A DNA stretch of 64,000 bases from Cenococcum geophilum 1.58 (GCA_001692895.1 KV748205.1:558001-622000); one strand, 5' to 3'; shown: positions 35,666-48,247, numbered from the stretch's first letter. A program made the numbers and translations. Notes: generated by a model from the sequence alone, not told the origin.

Positions 35666-35974
35666 GGTCCCGCTATATTCCCGATAGCCTCTACACGTGC
35701 CTCTGCCAAGTGTACCCCTTATCTATATACCTAGGTAGCCACCTTATTTTTTACCTTCCTTCCTTACATCCTCCCTACCTAGGGAGGCACCAGAACGGCA
35801 GCCAGCTGAGGACCGTCGCCAGAACCAGACGACCGTCGACCGTCGCCAGAGCCAGACGACCACCGTTCGAATATACAGCCAGCGAACGGCCCGTAGAGAA
35901 CGATTCGAATTAATACAATTAATCGATCAATCAAATCAGGCGGAGCCTTTGATCGGCCGACCTTTCCCCCAAAT

Positions 35975-36226
35975 TACAGACAGGTAGGCATAGACAGTAG
36001 CACAGATAGGAGGCACAGACGGTAGGCACAGACGGTAGGTATAGACAGGTAGGCATAGACAGGTAGCACAGATAGGTAGGTACAGACAGGTAGGCACAGA
36101 TAGTAGGCACAGACAGGTAGGCACAGATAGTAGGCATAGACAGTAGGCATAGGCAGGTAGGCATAGGCAGGTACAGATAGACAGACANACAGACAGGTAG
36201 GCAGGCAGGCAGGCAGGCAGGCACTA
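35975..36226. repeat. TAGGCA/CAGACAGG array (module b) in element F
   Basis: Degenerate tandem units around CAGACAGGTAGGCA, grading into pure GGCAGGCAGGCAGGCAGG at 36196-36222. The counterpart in elements G and H is the CCTGCCTACCTACC type on the other strand. Confidence 0.85.
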
Positions 36227-36361
36227 GGCCTAGTTAGGAAATCGGTACACAGCCAGCAGATCGTTAGGAATACCGCCAATTAATAATTTGGAGCCTTTGT
36301 AAAGGGTATTCCCCTTATCTTAATTGCTTAATAAATAGCTCTACATTTTATATAGTTATAT

Positions 36362-36470
36362 AGGAATATAAAATATGCAAAATATAAAATATATAAAATG
36401 TGTAAAATGTGCAAAATATATAAAATATATAAAATATGTAAAACGTGTAAAATACACAGGCTCTGCGCGT
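36362..36470. repeat. AAAATRTRYA array (module c) in element F
   Basis: Short degenerate tandem units such as AAAATATAAAATGTGTAAAA. A GC-richer relative (CGTTTTGCACGTTTCGCA type) occurs at the same place in element G. Confidence 0.75.
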
Positions 36471-36659
36471 TTGCTGCGAGTTACTATAAAATGCGTAGGC
36501 TCTGTGCAGTTTGCTGCAAGTTACTATAAAATACGTAGGCTCTATGCAGTTTGCCGCAAAATGCGCAAACCGCACAAGACCATATACGACTGCCGCGACC
36601 GTACAGTTTGCCGCAAATTGCCGCAAACTGCAACAACGAGCCCGAAAAAAAATTTCCTG

Positions 36660-39600
36660 ATGCAACCAGTGACGGTTGGGCAGTTATAAGAGATAGTTAA
36701 CTAGTTAACGGAAAACAACGTAATACTTAAAAATAGGATTAACGGGATTAGAGTAGCAAAGATTAAGTTACTATCGATTAAGAGATTCTTGGGAGAAAGA
36801 TTAAAGTTTAAAGGATTCCTTACGCAAATGTACTTTAAGGTTTCGTAAGAAGGAGCAAAGCTGCTAACACCTATAGATTAAGTAGCGTATACAGGATTGT
36901 TCTTATTAGGAAGGGCACTTAAATAGTTTAAATCTTACCTTATAGAGATATAAGTAAATGGAATAACGATAATAAACTAAGAAGTATAGTTTATATTCTT
37001 AAGCTGGAGCAGATTCGCAGAGCGACTTATATAAATGTTTAGAGACCTAAAGGCAACAACTATAGCGGAAAGAAAACTCTAGGATATTACGTAATAAACC
37101 TTAGTAATTAAATACATAATATAGTTCTAAACGCTAGCAATATAGGTTAAGTGGAATAATAAGGCGCTAATAGCATAGTATAAACAGGGACTTAAGGCTA
37201 AAGTCTAGGACGTAATTATTCTGATAGAAGATACGGACACCCTAAGGGAACTAATAGATTAAGCGATAAAGATTAATAATAGGATCTACCAAAGGGAACA
37301 GACTAAGAGAGGTTAGGATAGAGTTTTATAGTCGTATAAGGCGCAGAGTACGCAATAATAAAAGCTAAGTTAGAAACTATGGTATGGCGCAGAGCTAATG
37401 GACCTAAGTGGTACTAAAGAAACCTATAAGAGATAGAGTAAGAAACTATAAAAACCTAGAGGTTAAGGATCTAGTAATTATAGGACTAAGAAGTATAGGC
37501 CAAACTAGGGATCTTAGCAGTAGAAGATGTTTAGGTGGACTCTATAGCAAAGTTAATAATTTAGAGATAGAGCTTATATAAATTACGGGAAACAAGGTCA
37601 TTTTATAAGGGATTGTAAAGATGGTTAGAGTTACTATGTAATAAAGGGAACGAGACTAATAGTAGAAGGTATATATATATAGAGGGACGATAGTATACTA
37701 CGAGGAACAAAGGAATGTTTAATTAGAAGTTTCGCGTTTTATTATAATAACGTATGCCAAATTTATAAAGACGCTAAGTATAGCGTAAGCTATTAGCTAT
37801 AGGAGCCAGAGTTAAAAGGACTTAGAGGAACTATAGAGTTAGATAAAAAATAAGATTGACTCTATAAGCTAGATTAAGATATTATAGCAATATACGGATA
37901 ATAATTAGTAATAATAATAATAGAGTCGGAGTACTTATTAATTAACAGCAATAAGGATAGTAAAGGAACTAACTAGGGGTATCTAAACCTTAATAACGCA
38001 ATAGAAGTAGAGACTGAGACTGCTATAGAGCAAGGTTTAGTAACGGGCATTATAATACCGTTAGATATGGCATCTATTGCTTCGCGAGATAGAAGGAGTA
38101 ATATCTAAAGACGATTAAGCAAGCAGACGACTGCTAGTACTAGCTTACCACTTAATAAAGGTAAAAGGCTATAGGCTTAAGATTCTTAAGACGAGATAAG
38201 AGATAACTAAGATTCTTAAAACGAGATAAGGTATGCTTAAGGACCTATAACGGACGAGAACTAATAGAGCAGAGCAGTAGCTTAGTTTAAGAATATACGA
38301 ATGAGCTTAGAATAAGAGTTTCCCATAGTATAAGATTCTTAAGATGAGATAAGTGAGATTTAAGACTTTTAAGACGAGATAAGAACACCACGGACGCCTA
38401 GTTAGACTAAGGCGGGAGCTAAGCTTAAGTTAGAAGTAAGCTTAGGATTAGAGAATCTAAGGGACTAAGAATTTAGAGTATAAATTAGGACACCTATAGG
38501 TAAGAGGCAAGAGGCTTCTTTATAGATTAGAGAATCTGTAGTATAAATAGTAGTTAGACTAGGAGATAGATACATAAACTTAGAAGATTTACTAGGAGAA
38601 TATAGTGTTTAGCCTAAAGATTAAAAGCTTAATACTAAGATTAAGAAGTAAGAGAACTTTAAGGATCTACTTATAAGACGCGAAAGAAAAGAAACTATAG
38701 CAGAATTTAGAGCAAGAATTGCTGTATAGTAAGAACAAAAACTAAATAAGAGATCTAGCATATTGGGACATATAAGGGACAGAGCGCTAGTATAAAGAAT
38801 TACTAATAGGCCGAGAGTAGGCACACTAAGAGCTAAGTGGCTTACTGAACTGGAACAAGAAAAGGATTTAGGGATTTTAACTAGGTTTGAGGAACGATAT
38901 ATAAAAGGCTGTTATAATATAGTAATAAAAAGATACTTCTTTACGGAAAGACCGTATACACTTAAGGAGCTATACTAAAGGTGGTATAGGTAACGGCATA
39001 ATAATAAGTGGGAAGATTTCTATATGTGGTTAGACGAGAAAGTTGTCCAAAACTACCCGATTATAGAGAAGGCTATAACTTATATTAAAGGAGCCTTAAT
39101 TATAACGTTAAAAGATCTAAAGAAGTAATTAGAGGACTGGAGAAGCGAAAGGCGAATCTTAGTACCTGCGAATGAAGTTATAACACTTAGATTAACACAA
39201 AAAAGGTTTAAACTTAAGGACGAAGATAAGCTAAGAGTTAACCCGAAATACTAAGCATATTATATACTATTATGGATAGTATATATAGATAATGCGTATA
39301 ACATGCATAGAGCACCAAAAAATAAAAATTAGAAGTATCTAATAAGAATGTATTGGATAATGGATAAGGCGAAATATTAAAATGCTAAGTATATACATGG
39401 TTAGCACCTAGTAGAAGTTTAAGAATAAGGGGACTTAATACTTTAACCAGGAAGATTTCTTACGGAAGAATATCTAGATAGACGATAATGGTGGGAATGT
39501 CTAGAGAACACCTATCTATAGTATATTGAAGATAAAAAGCGAACTAAGTATTGGCTTAAGTTGGACTAAGTATAAATAGGATTAAGTAGCTAATAGTTAG

Positions 39601-42600
39601 GAAAAGTAAAGGCCTATGGGACTAGAGGGAACCAGTGGTAGAGCCTTAGACCCTTAAAGGAATTTAAGGTTAGCACCTAAATCTACGAGTTAAATGGCAA
39701 GATTAATAGTTTGAGGCATTAATAGATAGTAGAGCAATAAGGAACCATATCTTGCTAGTAGTAGTTAAAAGAATGGGGTTACTATATAGGAAAAAGGAAT
39801 GTCCTTACCTATTAGTAATGATTTTAGGAGATCCGATAGCCTACGGAGGAGGTATTATTAATCTTAAAATAGGACCTATTTAGTTAACCATTAAAGGAAG
39901 ATAAGTTAAGATGTCTTTCGATATATTACCATTAGGAAATAATAAGGCAGTATTAGAAATGCCTTAGTTACAGGAATATAATCTAAAAATTAATTAGGTT
40001 ATAGGCTAGGTCAATATTAGAGATACTTAACGCCGTAAAATGTAATAATAAGCTAAGTTGGTATAGTATTAAGTGGGGGCGACCTACAAAGAAATAGAGA
40101 AAGAATTAAGCTATATACTAAAGAGATACTATAAGTACGGCAAGAAACTATAGTCACTAGAAAGTAAAAAGCTGTTAAAGTATACAGCATAGGACTATAA
40201 GATAGAGTTAGAACTAGAAACAAGTCTAAGGTTTTTTTTAATCTATAAGCTCACTAAAGAAAAAGGTAGAGCACTTAAAGAGTTTATCTAGGAAAACTTA
40301 TAAAAGGGATATATTAGGCCATCGTAGTTATTAGCGGGTTATCTAGTACTATTTGTACTAAAGAAAAATGGCAAACTAAGGCTGTGTATTAACTATAGAC
40401 AGTTAAACAGCATTACTAGAAAGGATAGGTATCCTTTACCCTTAATTAGCGAAATCTAAGACGGGATAAGTAACGTATAAATCTTTACGAAGATAGATCT
40501 AAGATAGGCATACTATTAGATTAGAATTAAGAAAGGCAACGAATAGAAGGTAGCCTTTAGGTTAAAGGAAGGACTATATAAACCATTAGTTATATAATTT
40601 GGGCTTATAAACGCACTAGTAACGTTCCAAAAGCGAATTAACAATATATTAGGAGAGTACTTGGATGAATTTATTATGGTATACCTTAATAATATTATTA
40701 TCTACTTAATAAGTAAGGAAGAATATGGAGAATACGTTAAATAGGTCTTAAAGAGACTACAGGAAGAATAGATGCTAGTAGTAATTAAGAAATACGAGTT
40801 CTTTACCAGGAAGACCAATTTCGTTAGATTTATTATTAAACTAGGCCAACTTAGTATAGATCTAAAAAAGATTAAGGCTATAGTAAATTGGTAAGAACTA
40901 GAGAATATTATATAGTTAAGATCGTTTCTAGGGTTTTGCAATTACTATAGAAGGTTTATAGCGTAATGGTTAAAGGATATTAAGCCATTTACGCGATTAA
41001 CAAAGAAAGAAGAACTATAGGTATAGGGAAAGAAACAATAAGAACTATTTAAGGAAGTTAAGAGGTTGTTTACCTAGGAGCTAGTTCTTAAAATCTATTA
41101 ACTAGGACTAGAGACGGTTATAGAAACAGATATATTAGACTTTACACTAGGGGCATACTTTATATAAAAGCATCCAGATAGATGGCACCCAGTAGTATAC
41201 TATAGTCGGAAGATAACACTACTAGAACTAAACTATAACATCTATAACAAGGAGTTATTAGGTATAATTATAGTACTAAAGAAATAGAGAGCGTTCTTAT
41301 AAGGTATAGAGAAACTATTTATAGTTAAGACGGATTATAAGAACCTAACGGGGTTTCTAATAACAAAAGAACTTAATTAGAGATAGGTTAAATGGGTAGA
41401 GATGCTTATAGAATACTATTTTAAAATTTAGTATACTAAGGGCATAGACAACACGCGAGCCAATGCGTTAAGTTAAAAAGCTGAACTATAAAATAACGAA
41501 AAGCCATTAGGGGCTTTATTGCGAAAAGATATAGATAGATTAATTAGGTACAATTATCCAAAAATTATAGTAACTTAAGAAGAGGAGTTAGAGAAAATCT
41601 ATAAGATACTAGGAAGCTTTTAGGCGTAAAGAATTCTAAAAGCATAACTAAAAGATCTATAGTCGGATATATACGAAAATCGAAAAGCAAAGTATATTTT
41701 AAGAAGTATAGCGGAGAACTTTATGGAGGAGTTCTATAAGGGACTAACTTAAGGATATAACGGAGCTATGGGCTTAGTATTAAGACTCTAGGAGGAGTAT
41801 ATTATTAACGGGATCTAAAGGATAGCTAGAAAGGTCACTAAGGAGTATCTAGATTGCTAAAGAAATAAATTAATGAGGTATAAGCTATATAGAGGGCTAT
41901 AACCTATTAAAATACCAGAGAGACTATAGGAGGTTATATTATAGGACTTTATTATTAAGTTGCTAAAATTAAGAAACCCTATTACCGGGCAATATCACGA
42001 CGTAATCTTAGTAATAGTAGATAAGCTTATAAAGTGGGGATATTTTATAGCATATATAGAAGAAATCTTAGCGGAAGATGTCGCTAAAATCTATATTAAA
42101 GAAGTGTTTGTAAAATATAGAGCACTAAGTAAGATTATATTAGATAGAGATCTAAGATTTATAGCAGTATTCTGGGAGGTATTTTTAGCGAAGCAAGGAG
42201 TTTAAGCAGTAACTTCTACCGCATATTATCCGCAGACAGACGGTTAAACAGAAAGGTTAAATTAGACACTAAAGCAGTATCTAAGGCACTGTATTAATCA
42301 CGCACAGAATAATTGGGTATCGCTATTACTAGTTATATAGTTTATATATAATGTAACACTATAAGAAGGAATAGGTACGTTACTATTTAAGGCGAATTAC
42401 GGGTATAAGCTAAGAATATTATTATCGTTATGTTAAGCAAAGAAGACAAGTAGTACAGCTAAGTAAAGAATAGAGATTTTAATAAATCTTTATACAGACC
42501 TTACGGAAACAGCTAAGGTAGTATAGCAAAGAATAAAGAAATACTACGACGCTAAGAGATCTAAGGGACTAGATCTTAAGGAGGGAGACAAAGTATAGCT

Positions 42601-43095
42601 ACTATATAAAAATTTTAAGAGTTGACGACTAAGCAAAAAGTTGGACTATATTAGACTAAGACCTTTTAAAATTACGTAAAGGATTTTACTGGTCACGTTT
42701 AAGTTAAACCTACTAGCTAAAATAAAGATCTACCTAATATAGCATATTATAATACTAGAGCTAGTATATAGGAATATTAAGCTACTAGTTTACAAAGCAG
42801 ACACACATAGAGGGCAAGAAGAGAATAAATAGTAAGTTTTAAAGATTATTAGTTATAAGGATGTAGATAATAAAATATAGTATAAAGTAAAGTAGATAGG
42901 CTATAATAAGACTACCTAGAAGCTACTAGAGAACCTAAAAAATGCTATAGGAAAGGTATAGGAGTATTAGAAGAGAAAAGGTTAGGTAATATTAATAAAG
43001 AAGGATCGCTAAAAAACAAGTTACCTAAGGGGGACCCAGAAAGAGCGACTGCTAAATTACTTAGAGTTGTTTTCTTTAGCCGAGGAGAATTAGTT
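36660..43095 (+). pseudogene. gag-pol remnant of gypsy E
   Basis: Continues the gag frame after element F. Ty3/gypsy domains follow in order, as listed for the element. A readable integrase-core piece is ILDRDLRFIAVFWEVFLAKQ near 42140-42200, followed by AYYPQTDG.TERLN. TAA/TAG codons replace Gln and Trp throughout and the catalytic YLDD reads YLNN. No product is possible. Confidence 0.82.
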
Positions 43096-43470
43096 CTCTT
43101 ATTATTAAGTTCCTATAGACCTTATTCTATAAGTTTCTACTCCTTAAAACGGACCTTCTTACGCACTTTCTTAAGACGAAGAAGACGGGTAGACGCCATA
43201 ATGTAAGTATCTAGGGCCTTTTGTTCCGTATTATAAGAATACTTAAGCTTAGCGAGAGCCTATAACAGTTTACTATTAAGCCTTATAGCAGTAGATTAAA
43301 CATAAAACCCTATAACAAATTACTTAGGGAACTTAACGACTATTAAGAACAATAGGACGCGTATATTTAGCGTTAGAGATAAAGCGAACGCTATAGGATA
43401 AACGAATATTCGCTTTAGTGCACTCTAAATATAAAGAGGGTTACTGGGAGGAAGGACTCGCCAACGTAAT
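43095..43470 (-). pseudogene. decayed antisense reading frame between pol and 3' LTR of gypsy E
   Basis: On the minus strand a frame of about 120 codons reads through if TAA/TAG are former CAA/CAG. It includes ALAKLKYSYNTEQKALDTYI, then MASTRLLRLKKVRKKVRFKE, then ELNNKRTNSPRLKK. The basic 'R-L-R/K-K-x-R' pattern resembles short helical proteins that I associate with fungal retrotransposon-linked hypothetical genes, though I cannot name a family. It runs tail to tail with pol and may overlap its last codons near 43020-43095. Confidence 0.4.
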
Positions 43471-43713
43471 ATAAACTAACCCCTTTTTTACACAACGAGA
43501 ACACGGAGATGGTATTATCTTACTAAGCGATAGTATGCTAGCAACAGTACGAGCATAACACTACGCTTGTGAAGAAGAAGGAGGTTTAAAAACCTTAGGA
43601 GATATAATAAGTAACAATGTTAACTAAATTAATTAGATGGATATTATACCTCTAGTAAACAACTTAAAGATATTTAGAATCTTTAAGGATAAAGATAGAA
43701 AGGAGGGAGATAG

Positions 43714-44133
43714 TATTACGGACGCTTTAAGTACGATGCTATAACTACTTAGAGAAGAGTCGGAAGAAGCTAGTTAGTTAATACGGGCACGGTCTAAGAT
43801 GGAGCCGGTAAAACTATATAATAAGGAATAGTAAGCGAGTTATATAATATTATACGTAGTATACGCAGTGTATAAAAGGAACGTATATATAATACGTATA
43901 ATACGTATATTATATATAAGAAGGATTTTATAGAAGTACAGTTATATATTTAAGGACCCTTAGTCCCTACCTAGATAGTTCCTTCCTTATAGTAATTCTT
44001 AGAATATAATTAAAGTTAATCTGTTAGGCAACTACTCCACCAGTTATTATTACGTTATTGACTTACTTATAATACCTACATACCTAGCCCAATAACGAGC
44101 CCACCGTAGTACTTGCTATAAGGTTCCGTTACA
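43714..44133 (+). repeat. 3' LTR of gypsy E
   Basis: 420 bp, starts TATTACGGACGCTTTAAG (TG changed to TA) and ends GGTTCCGTTACA before the CCTAC duplication. Confidence 0.92.
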
Positions 44134-46181
44134 CCTACGCGTTATATCAGCCTAGTAAACGGTGTTTATCTACGGCTATATAAGGTTTTCTATTATAATA
44201 CTAATCTTTTTTATAAAGGAAGGCGTTAGGGGTATAGTTTTAGGCTAGATAAGCTGCCTATTCTATATATTAAGCTATAAACCTAAATAGGCTAGCTATT
44301 TTCTCTCTAAAATTATATTATAGCTTCTAAGGTCCGTAATAAGGAAGGGGATATTATATTACCTTTATCTATTAACACAAAGGTAGATTCGCAAGATAGT
44401 TATAATAGGTAGTCCTATTTATCCGTTATAACCGTAAATAGGGACTAGTTTAGGCAGTTCTTTAAGGGGTGTATTTAAAAAGTTAGCTAGTTTTACAGCA
44501 CACTTTATATTAATTAAGGTAAAGGCATTTACTCCTAAGTTAGCTAAAGTAGAGGTTAAAACTTAATATTTATTACAAAATAAAGTATAAGGGATAGTGT
44601 AGCTTCTTCTACTAATTAGCTAACCTAGATTAATATATAATATATTAATCCCTTTTAACCCTAGAGAGGAGTCTTCCTCTAAAGTTCCTCTTTTTCCGGC
44701 TCTATACTGTCCTCCTAAATTAATAGGACCTTATTTATCTTTGCCTTTATTAGGCAGTTCTTTATAGGGTAGCCTATTTAACTATATAAGAAGTAAGCTC
44801 CTTAATTGCTAAGGGCTTATATGCGGGGGTCGCTATATATAGGCTAGGTGTACGCTAGGCCTATAGTAGGGGTAGCTGCGCGGCTAGCTGCTGGGTTAAC
44901 TATAGGAGTTGCCGATTATGCTAGGGCACTATAGGCTATACTCGTAGTACTTACGGCCTAGTTTATAAGGTTTCTGTTACGGCTCGTACAAATACTTCTA
45001 AACCGAAGCTTGTAGAATACTGTATTACAAAGATACTAAGCTGAGGAGCAGAAGAAGGTCGAGGAAGGGCTAGGTCTATATACACGAGCCAAGTTTCCAA
45101 GCGAGCCCCTAACTAGGCTGCATGTAGACGTCACAGGGGCAGTACCCTAGCGCCGTCACAGTTTCTAGTTTTTAGCTAGTCGGCGCGTACCTTAATTTAA
45201 TAAAGGCCTTAGTTAATAGCTAGGCAATAGTTCGTAAGTTCCTTTAATATATATACCGTAGTATAAGCTAGTAATACGGCCCGCTATAGGTCTAGGGTAA
45301 GCTTATTAAAGAGGTCTAGTAGTAAGTCTTCTTAAGGGATCTAGGCTTATCCTACTAGGTATAGAAAGCGGGTTTAAAAGGCTAAAAAGGTCTCTGTTAT
45401 TTTTATATTTAGGCTTTTATAGCTAAGGCGGGCGTTTTATACTTTAAAAGGGTCTTTATAAATAGAAGACAAGTATTTAATTATTTCTTCTTTAGAGATA
45501 AAGGGGTTTGCTAAGTCTTTAGTATATTANNNGCGTAAATGCATCTANGCNTCTNNNCNAGTACGGCCNAAAANNTAGGCTATTCTGGCTTGGGCGTTAG
45601 GGAAGTAGTCTATATTAACTTTAAGCTTATCCTATAATTAAAGCTTCTAATTATTAAATATAGGGTCGGTTCCGTCTATAAGTAGCGGGGGATCCATAAC
45701 CTTTACCGACTGCTTTAGTACTATATAGGCCTTAGTAGATCTACTAAGGCGCTAAAATAGGGCCTAAAGGACTATAGCAAGTCTTTAGTTATTTAATAAT
45801 AACTTATTATTAGATATAGGGGTATCTCTAGCTTTAAGCAGCTCTTATAGTTATTTAATTTCAGTATTAGTAGCCGTAAGCTCCGCCTAGGGGGTTAAAA
45901 CGTTAATTATTTCTTTATCTAAAGTATTTAAGGGTCCTACAGCTGCTTTACCTACTGCTATAGTTCGTGGTATAGTGGTAGGGGTATTAGGTAATTCTGG
46001 GTAATTTCTTTAGGGGTTCTGGTCTGTGTATATCTTGTAGGTTCTTTCCTTAGGGTTCTATTCTTTTCTTTTAGGTTCTGTCCTTATAGTCCTAGTAATA
46101 TCTTTAGGGTCCTATTCTATATTCTTATAAATATTTTTAAGTTCCTTTTTAGAAAGAAAAAGTAGAGTAAGCTTTAGATAA
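44134..46181 (-). pseudogene. gag/protease remnant of gypsy D
   Basis: The right-hand part of gypsy D, between gypsy E and its 5' LTR. The stretch 45600-46180 is the reverse complement relative of the gypsy C gag at 29330-29720 and of fragment K at 16285-16683. About 14 undetermined bases at 45530-45576 prevent close reading there. Confidence 0.65.
45530..45576. other. cluster of undetermined bases
   Basis: Fourteen or so N characters are scattered through these 47 bases. Single N also occur elsewhere in repeats (for example near 22859, 31089, 35014, 36187 and several in 60199-62937). They mark ambiguous consensus in near-identical repeats rather than biology. Confidence 0.9.
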
Positions 46182-46408
46182 TATTAGCGACTTAGTTAAT
46201 TAAGATATAAGCACGGCAAAAGGGTCGCGTAAGCCTGTGTAATTAGATTGTCTATAAACGAGAATCTAAAGCTAGGAAAAGGAAAGGAGAAGAAGAGCAG
46301 CGCCGTTTGGTATTTTATAAGATCTTCACATCACGTAATCGCAATATGCGGCAATCTATGGCAATTTGTAGCAACTTGCCGGTATAAAGTTCTGCCAGTG
46401 CCGTAATA
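46182..46408 (-). repeat. 5' LTR of gypsy D
   Basis: 227 bp, TATTAGCGACTTAG..GTGCCGTAATA, followed by the TATAA duplication. Confidence 0.9.
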
Positions 46409-46413
46409 TATAA

Positions 46414-47824
46414 GCCCTTAGCAATTAAAAAGCTTACTTCTTATATAGTTAAAAAGGCTATATTATAAAGGACTGCCCTATAGTAGTAAAGATAAATAAG
46501 ATCTTACTATAAGGAGACTTTATAGATAGAGCGCTATAAGGCATAATTATAGAAATAGGATCAATTATAGAGGAGATAAATCCTTAAGAGGGTAGGGCCT
46601 TTAGAATTGTAGAGATTATATACTATAGGTACGTATCTCTAGTATGTAACTAATAGCTATTTAAGGGGTGTTTAGGGGTTGTCCTAAGGGCAACCTAAGG
46701 TAACCGCAATAATATCCCTTATATTTGCCCCCCTTCTTATAGTTAATCCCTAATCGCTATTACCTTATAGTAGAGAAAGATTATAAAGGGCTTGTCCCAG
46801 AAGGGGTTTAGAGAGATATTAATATACTGTTATATATTACCTAGCTATTTAACCCCTACGTTAAACTCCTAAAAAACCTTAATAAAAAAAATTATAACTA
46901 GAGAAAAGATATAAGCATTATAAAAAGACCTATTAAAAGCCTACCGGAAGTATACTATTAACTACTTAGGCTAACTTAAGGATTTTTATATAACTCTATA
47001 TCTAAGCCTTTATACCAGTTTGTAATTAATTATAAGTATTATAAATAATTTAGTATTCCTAATATAGTTCTATAGAAATAAATAGTAATTCTATACTATG
47101 GTTTTCCCAGTATCTAGAGGTATAGGTTACTTAACTAATATAGCATTTAGCAGTTATAAAGCTTTGGTAGTCTTTAGAAGATATAAATAGGGCAATAAAT
47201 TTTATTTAGAGACGTCTTAGATTAAAGATATAGCTTTATATATCTTATATAGCAAACTACTACAAAATCCTAGGGTTTTTTAACGGCATTACGGTATTTG
47301 TTTAAGAGTATAGGCAAAAACTATAAGGTAAACGTGCCTAGAACTCTAATATAGACCAGAAAGAGAAGAACCCCTTATAGGTTAAGCGCCTGCTTATTAA
47401 AATATATATATCTATCTACTATTAAAAATAAGACAGAAAAAATATAACTAACCTTAAGGGCTAAATTAGTAAGGTAGTATGTTGTATACTAAATTGGTAA
47501 TATTCTAACTAGTAAAGGCGTAATTATGTATAGGTCTAAGAGTATATAGATAACGGCGACCATATTAGAAAGGGCTGTACGCTATTAGGTAAAAGACTTA
47601 TAGGCTAGCTTTAGCTAATTATTACTATTTTAGATATTAAAAGGTTAGATAAGTATAGTATATATATACAGTATACTAGAGCTATAGTAGAGCTGCTTTA
47701 GCCATTAAATTATAGACTGCCGTATCTAACACACGGTATAGTTAAGGTAAAAAGGTAGCCGCGCTTAAATGTAAATACTAGGCAAGTACTTAGAGGTAGT
47801 CGCTTTTATTTAATGCTATCTATT
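46414..47824. other. resumed gypsy C sequence and unassigned AT-rich DNA
   Basis: The first about 300 bases continue the gag tail of gypsy C (zinc-knuckle-like ..IIKDCP near 46470). A cytosine run near 46728 and decayed frames on the plus strand follow. I cannot assign 46740-47824 to a family; all frames are full of TAA/TAG. Nothing looks like a live gene. Confidence 0.45.
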
Positions 47825-48005
47825 TGTCGGTATATATATTCGTTTTACGTGTCACGTGCATAGAGCACGTGATCTACGCGAGACGCGTATATATACCATC
47901 AAGACGTGTAGATAGAACGAGAAGAATTCACCGACAACACCGCATAGTACATATTATTACGATATATGTATTCTGCACGTTGTTAATGTATACCAACACT
48001 AATTA
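47825..48005 (+). repeat. 5' LTR of copia J (end not exactly placed)
   Basis: At least 129 bp are shared with 63872-64000 (TGTCGGTATATATATTCG..CGCATAGTACRTA). Because the other copy leaves the window, the right edge of the LTR is uncertain. It contains a CACGTGCATAGAGCACGTG palindrome. Confidence 0.7.
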
Positions 48006-48247
48006 GTGAGCGCGCACAGATCAGGAAACACGCAGATAGCTTGGAAGACAGTTATACTGTCCACCTTACAGCAGATTGGAAGATAGTTATACTCATCCAC
48101 CTTTTGTATCAGCCTATTTCAGTTGAAGAGAAGAAGAGAAACTACCTAGGAGTACTTGTCTGGTATCCACGACGACTTCTAGATATCTCGTTCTATCTAT
48201 TTTAGAAGAATTACTACGCAGAACACCTTACCCTACTTAAACAACTT

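Larger units (their letters stand above)
34881..36659. mobile_element. element F: non-coding TIR element packed with minisatellites
   Basis: Inverted ends of about 30 bp begin CAGGAAATTTTTTTT and continue as a G/C-rich stretch ending CGTTGT(C/T)GCA. AT stands outside both ends (34879-34880, 36660-36661), and removing the element plus one AT restores the gag frame of gypsy E (..SQQ-HATSDGW). Inside, left to right: a subterminal hairpin region (34915-35060); a 12-bp array (a); a conserved linker (35662-35800); a short GACGGTCGTC-type array (d, complement); TAGGCACAGACAGG repeats (b); another linker; and AAAATGTGTAAAATAT repeats (c). No transposase is encoded. Long frames across the 12-bp array are an effect of unit length being a multiple of three. 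Confidence 0.75.
34323..44133 (+). mobile_element. gypsy E: Ty3/gypsy chromovirus-type element carrying element F
   Basis: Two 420-bp LTRs (34323-34742, TGTTACGGACGC.., and 43714-44133, ..GGTTCCGTTACA) are flanked by exact CCTAC (34318-34322, 44134-44138). A polypurine tract AAAGGAGGGAGATAG stands just before the right LTR. On the plus strand: a gag start at 34782 (MPPKAATITPLTAATT), a zinc knuckle with its first two Cys changed to Tyr (YINYGKQGHFIRDC, 37575-37616), reverse transcriptase YLNNIIIY (40682-40705), RNase H near 41140-41350, integrase near 41600-42400, and a chromodomain-like YKVK..GYNKTT near 42900. LTR and coding sequence differ from families B and C/D. Confidence 0.9.
30415..46408 (-). 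mobile_element. gypsy D: Ty3/gypsy element of the same family as C, split by gypsy E
   Basis: Two 227-bp LTRs (30415-30641 and 46182-46408) are flanked by an exact TATAA duplication (30410-30414, 46409-46413). The polypyrimidine run TTACCCCCCCC beside the left LTR shows that the element is read on the minus strand. Reverse transcriptase survives as FCIVYLDNIIIYSK (YLDN at 33243-33260). The gag and protease part lies beyond the nested element at 44134-46181. A cluster of undetermined bases lies in its gag region (45530-45576). It is inserted, in opposite orientation, into gag of its relative gypsy C. Confidence 0.87.
22525..47824 (+). mobile_element. gypsy C: Ty3/gypsy host element of the nest (truncated at right)
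   Basis: Its 5' LTR (about 225 bp) is in two pieces, 22525-22620 and 29199-29327, separated by gypsy B and its duplicated CTTTA. The internal region 29328-30414 has a gag-like frame on the plus strand, then gypsy D interrupts, and C resumes at 46409 with a gag/zinc-knuckle-like tail (..KGYIIKDCP). It is cut off by copia J at 47825. LTR and gag match gypsy D and gypsy K, so all three are one family. Extensively RIP-mutated. Confidence 0.75.

Noticed and set aside
35230..35734. Long open frames on both strands (Arg-Ala-Ser-Cys and His-Glu-Ala-Leu repeats)
   Set aside because: They lie wholly in a 12-bp tandem array; a unit length divisible by three keeps frames open without selection.
34879..36661. 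Element F as a Helitron (TC start, CTGA end, insertion between A and T)
   Set aside because: The terminal bases fit, but both F and G have clear terminal inverted repeats of about 30 bp and no Helitron-type single 3' hairpin; a TIR element is the simpler reading. Not fully excluded.
41960..42205. 81-codon frame that resembles a live integrase
   Set aside because: It is the longest stop-free piece of the gypsy E integrase core; stops flank it on both sides in the same frame.
47824..48006. 60-codon plus-strand frame near 47.8 kb
   Set aside because: It lies in the LTR of copia J and recurs in the partial LTR at the window end.
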